A stretch of 29,232 bases of DNA, from contig JAEDLI010000020.1 of the NCBI GenBank assembly GCA_016295375.1, positions 1 through 29,232 on the forward strand, written 5' to 3'. Origin of the DNA: Fibrobacter sp. (GTDB taxonomy: Bacteria; Fibrobacterota; Fibrobacteria; Fibrobacterales; Fibrobacteraceae). Positions 27,949 through 29,232 of the stretch are shown in pieces. The translations under genes were made by a program, and so were the position numbers. The first letter of the stretch is position 1, and each line of letters begins with the position of its first letter. The notes beneath the pieces are model-generated. The model was given only the letters and a program-made list of their open reading frames with translations. It had not been told where the DNA came from and did no database searches.

Positions 27949-28040
27949 GCAAATAATCCGCGCAGTCCAAAGAATTGTGACCGGATTGGAGCGGATTATT
28001 AAGTGTCGGGAGGGTGTTAGGGAGGGCCTTGCCCTCCCTA
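27949..28040. terminator. Two hairpins between convergent genes (terminator region)
   Basis: A long imperfect hairpin joins AATAATCCGC (about 27951-27960) and GCGGATTATT, with inner CAGTCC/GGATTG pairs. It is followed by GGGAGGGC-CTT-GCCCTCCC (28020-28038) and a T-rich stretch. Placed between the small membrane protein gene (plus) and birA (minus), it probably ends transcription from one or both sides. Confidence 0.6.
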
Positions 28041-28044
28041 TTCA

Positions 28045-28917
28045 TTATATTTCCAAATCTGCACTGTACACCGTTTTGACGGTTCCGTCGTCGCATTGAA
28101 ACTGCAGGCTGCCGTCATCGTTCATGTCGACGATGCGGCCTTTTTTTCTTTGCGCGCCCGCACCGCTTTCACGATTCTGGTCGGTACAGCGATTGTTTAC
28201 GATGATTGTGCCCCGAGTTCCGATGAACTGGTCCATCTTACGCCAGGCGACGACCCAGGGGGATATCCCGAAGGCCCGAAACTGACCGATGGCCCGTTCC
28301 AGATTTGCCACGAGCCTCTGCAAGAGTTTTTCGCGGTTGATGTTTTGTCCGCATATATTCTTGAGGGTCGTAACGGCTCGACCCAGATGGGCGTAATCAG
28401 CCGGATCGCTGTTCACGTTGATGCCGACTCCCATGCTGACAGCGGGCCTCGGTGTTCCATCGGCACATTTTGCGTAAACTACTTCTGCCAGAATTCCGCA
28501 GAACTTGTGCTTACCGCAGAGGATGTCGTTTGGCCACTTGACGGATACTTTGCCGATGTCGCCGTTGCCAAGCCCCTGGCTGTTGGAATCGTCCTGCAAG
28601 CTCTTGAAAACTTCGGCAAAGGTAAGGGCCGCCACCTGCGTGATTTGCGGTGCAGAAGAAAGAGAAATTCCTTCTAGCGTAATCAGGATGTTGAAATAGA
28701 GGTTCTTGCCAGCGGGGGAGTCCCAGGTACGCTCGTGCCTGCCCCGGCCTGCGGTCTGTGTGTCGGCTACAATTAGAGTGCCGGAGGCGATTTCCCCTGT
28801 GGCGGCCTTTGCCTTCATTAGGGAATGGGTGCTTTCTAGCGCTTCAAAAAACAGGGCGGGCGCATTGCCAAAACCTGTGAGTTGCCAATCCGTGAATTTG
28901 CGTTCAGGGGTATACAT
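28045..28917 (-). CDS. birA: Biotin--[acetyl-CoA carboxylase] ligase (monofunctional BirA)
   Basis: A 290-residue enzyme that activates biotin as biotinyl-AMP and attaches it to carrier lysines. Visible: FEALESTHSLMK, TQTAGRGRHERTWDSPAGKN with the adenylate-binding GRGRxxRxW loop near residue 57, SVKWPNDILCGKHKFCGILA, and GVGINVN. The C-terminal domain starts near RGTIIV and ends DDGTVKTVYSADLEI. There is no N-terminal DNA-binding domain, so it should not be a repressor like E. coli BirA. Some extra loops (SLQDDSNSQGLGNGDIG, NRCTDQNRESGAGAQRKKG) are longer than usual. Confidence 0.93.
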   Translation of the reverse strand: MYTPERKFTDWQLTGFGNAPALFFEALESTHSLMKAKAATGEIASGTLIVADTQTAGRGRHERTWDSPAGKNLYFNILITLEGISLSSAPQITQVAALTFAEVFKSLQDDSNSQGLGNGDIGKVSVKWPNDILCGKHKFCGILAEVVYAKCADGTPRPAVSMGVGINVNSDPADYAHLGRAVTTLKNICGQNINREKLLQRLVANLERAIGQFRAFGISPWVVAWRKMDQFIGTRGTIIVNNRCTDQNRESGAGAQRKKGRIVDMNDDGSLQFQCDDGTVKTVYSADLEI

Positions 28918-28930
28918 GTTAGGTGTTAAT

Positions 28931-28951
28931 TCCGAAATCCGAATTCCGAAT
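28931..28951. repeat. Heptamer tandem array, unit TCCGAAT
   Basis: Three 7-bp units (first TCCGAAA), the same unit as at 11835-11862. It lies between birA and the end of the partial upstream gene, touching that gene's stop codon. Confidence 0.8.
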
Positions 28952-29232
28952 TACTCGTCCTCTTGCTGCTCCTGCAGCTCCTTCAGGGCTTCTTCGGGGA
29001 AGATGGCGAAGAACTCCCGCTTGCGGTCTTCGAACAGCTGCAATATGCGCTCCTGCTCAAACTGCTCGCGGTCGATGTTCTGCATAAAGAATTCGTCACG
29101 GGCGAAATCCCTGGTGGTCATCATCTTCTTGATGTCTTCGGAAAGGTCCACCATGTCCCACAAGATATAGTAAGAGCCAACATCTAGACTACCGAAGATG
29201 TCCACGTTGAGTATAACCGTGTTGGCCTTGCT
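28951..29232 (-). CDS. Partial ORF of unknown function (5' end outside the window)
   Basis: The frame is open to the window edge, giving about 93 C-terminal residues. A GTG at 29203-29205 could be an internal start but the reading frame continues upstream (SKANTVILN), so the gene is probably longer. Visible content: a short hydrophobic strand region (TVILNVDIFGSLDVGSYYIL), then a charged helical tail rich in Glu, Phe and Lys that ends EALKELQEQQEDE. I do not recognise a family. Confidence 0.6.
   Translation of the reverse strand, partial: SKANTVILNVDIFGSLDVGSYYILWDMVDLSEDIKKMMTTRDFARDEFFMQNIDREQFEQERILQLFEDRKREFFAIFPEEALKELQEQQEDE

Overview
The window reads as a chromosomal segment of a Gram-negative anaerobe, most likely Fibrobacter or a close relative (Fibrobacterota). 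This is inferred from protein style and gene mix: a two-domain secreted GH3 glucan hydrolase, a Wza-type lipoprotein and OmpA-like barrel, a UbiE/UbiX/UbiA menaquinone-type set, a DUF3516-type helicase, and many hairpin repeats in the gaps. No rRNA, tRNA or CRISPR array was seen.

Region 1 (1-10480) is an accessory or defence region. After the 5' part of a malic enzyme gene (minus strand, cut by the window start) comes a type III toxin-antitoxin module: a ToxN/AbiQ-like endoribonuclease preceded by promoter, three ~36-nt RNA repeats and a terminator. Each repeat can form the same H-type pseudoknot, and one stem covaries between repeats. Next is an AT-rich block with a type III restriction-modification pair (mod-res, plus strand) facing a minus-strand group: DUF4417 protein, HTH protein, a stand-alone deaminase toxin and an Imm6-like immunity protein. 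The two ends of this block carry diverged, inverted, inward-facing copies of a ~245-nt element that looks like a structured RNA. Its long arm has helices in which nearly every base pair differs between copies while pairing is kept, and both copies end in a hairpin plus T-run. One copy leads into mod, the other into the DUF4417 gene. I could not assign the element to a known RNA family, and it is the best candidate here for an undescribed system.

Region 2 (10487-14484, minus) holds an AlkD-like DNA glycosylase, a small exported protein and a large Ski2-like helicase. Region 3 (14514-20957, plus) is a surface-polysaccharide block: rfbA, rfbB and rfbC (no rfbD), a Wzb-like tyrosine phosphatase, a Wza-like export lipoprotein, ManC and an outer-membrane barrel, closed by a terminator. 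Region 4 (21021-23378) is the secreted GH3 enzyme with an unusual N-terminal module. Region 5 (23430-29232) has pheS, a Nim-like flavoprotein, ubiE-ubiX-ubiA with a small membrane protein, a biotin protein ligase and a partial ORF.

The gaps are rich in repeats: heptamer tandem arrays of varying sequence at seven sites, short GCGC hairpins beside some of them, GTCAT-hairpin-ATC palindromes, and a longer multi-hairpin element. Two of these repeats supply the 3' ends of coding sequences (ubiX and the Nim-like gene).
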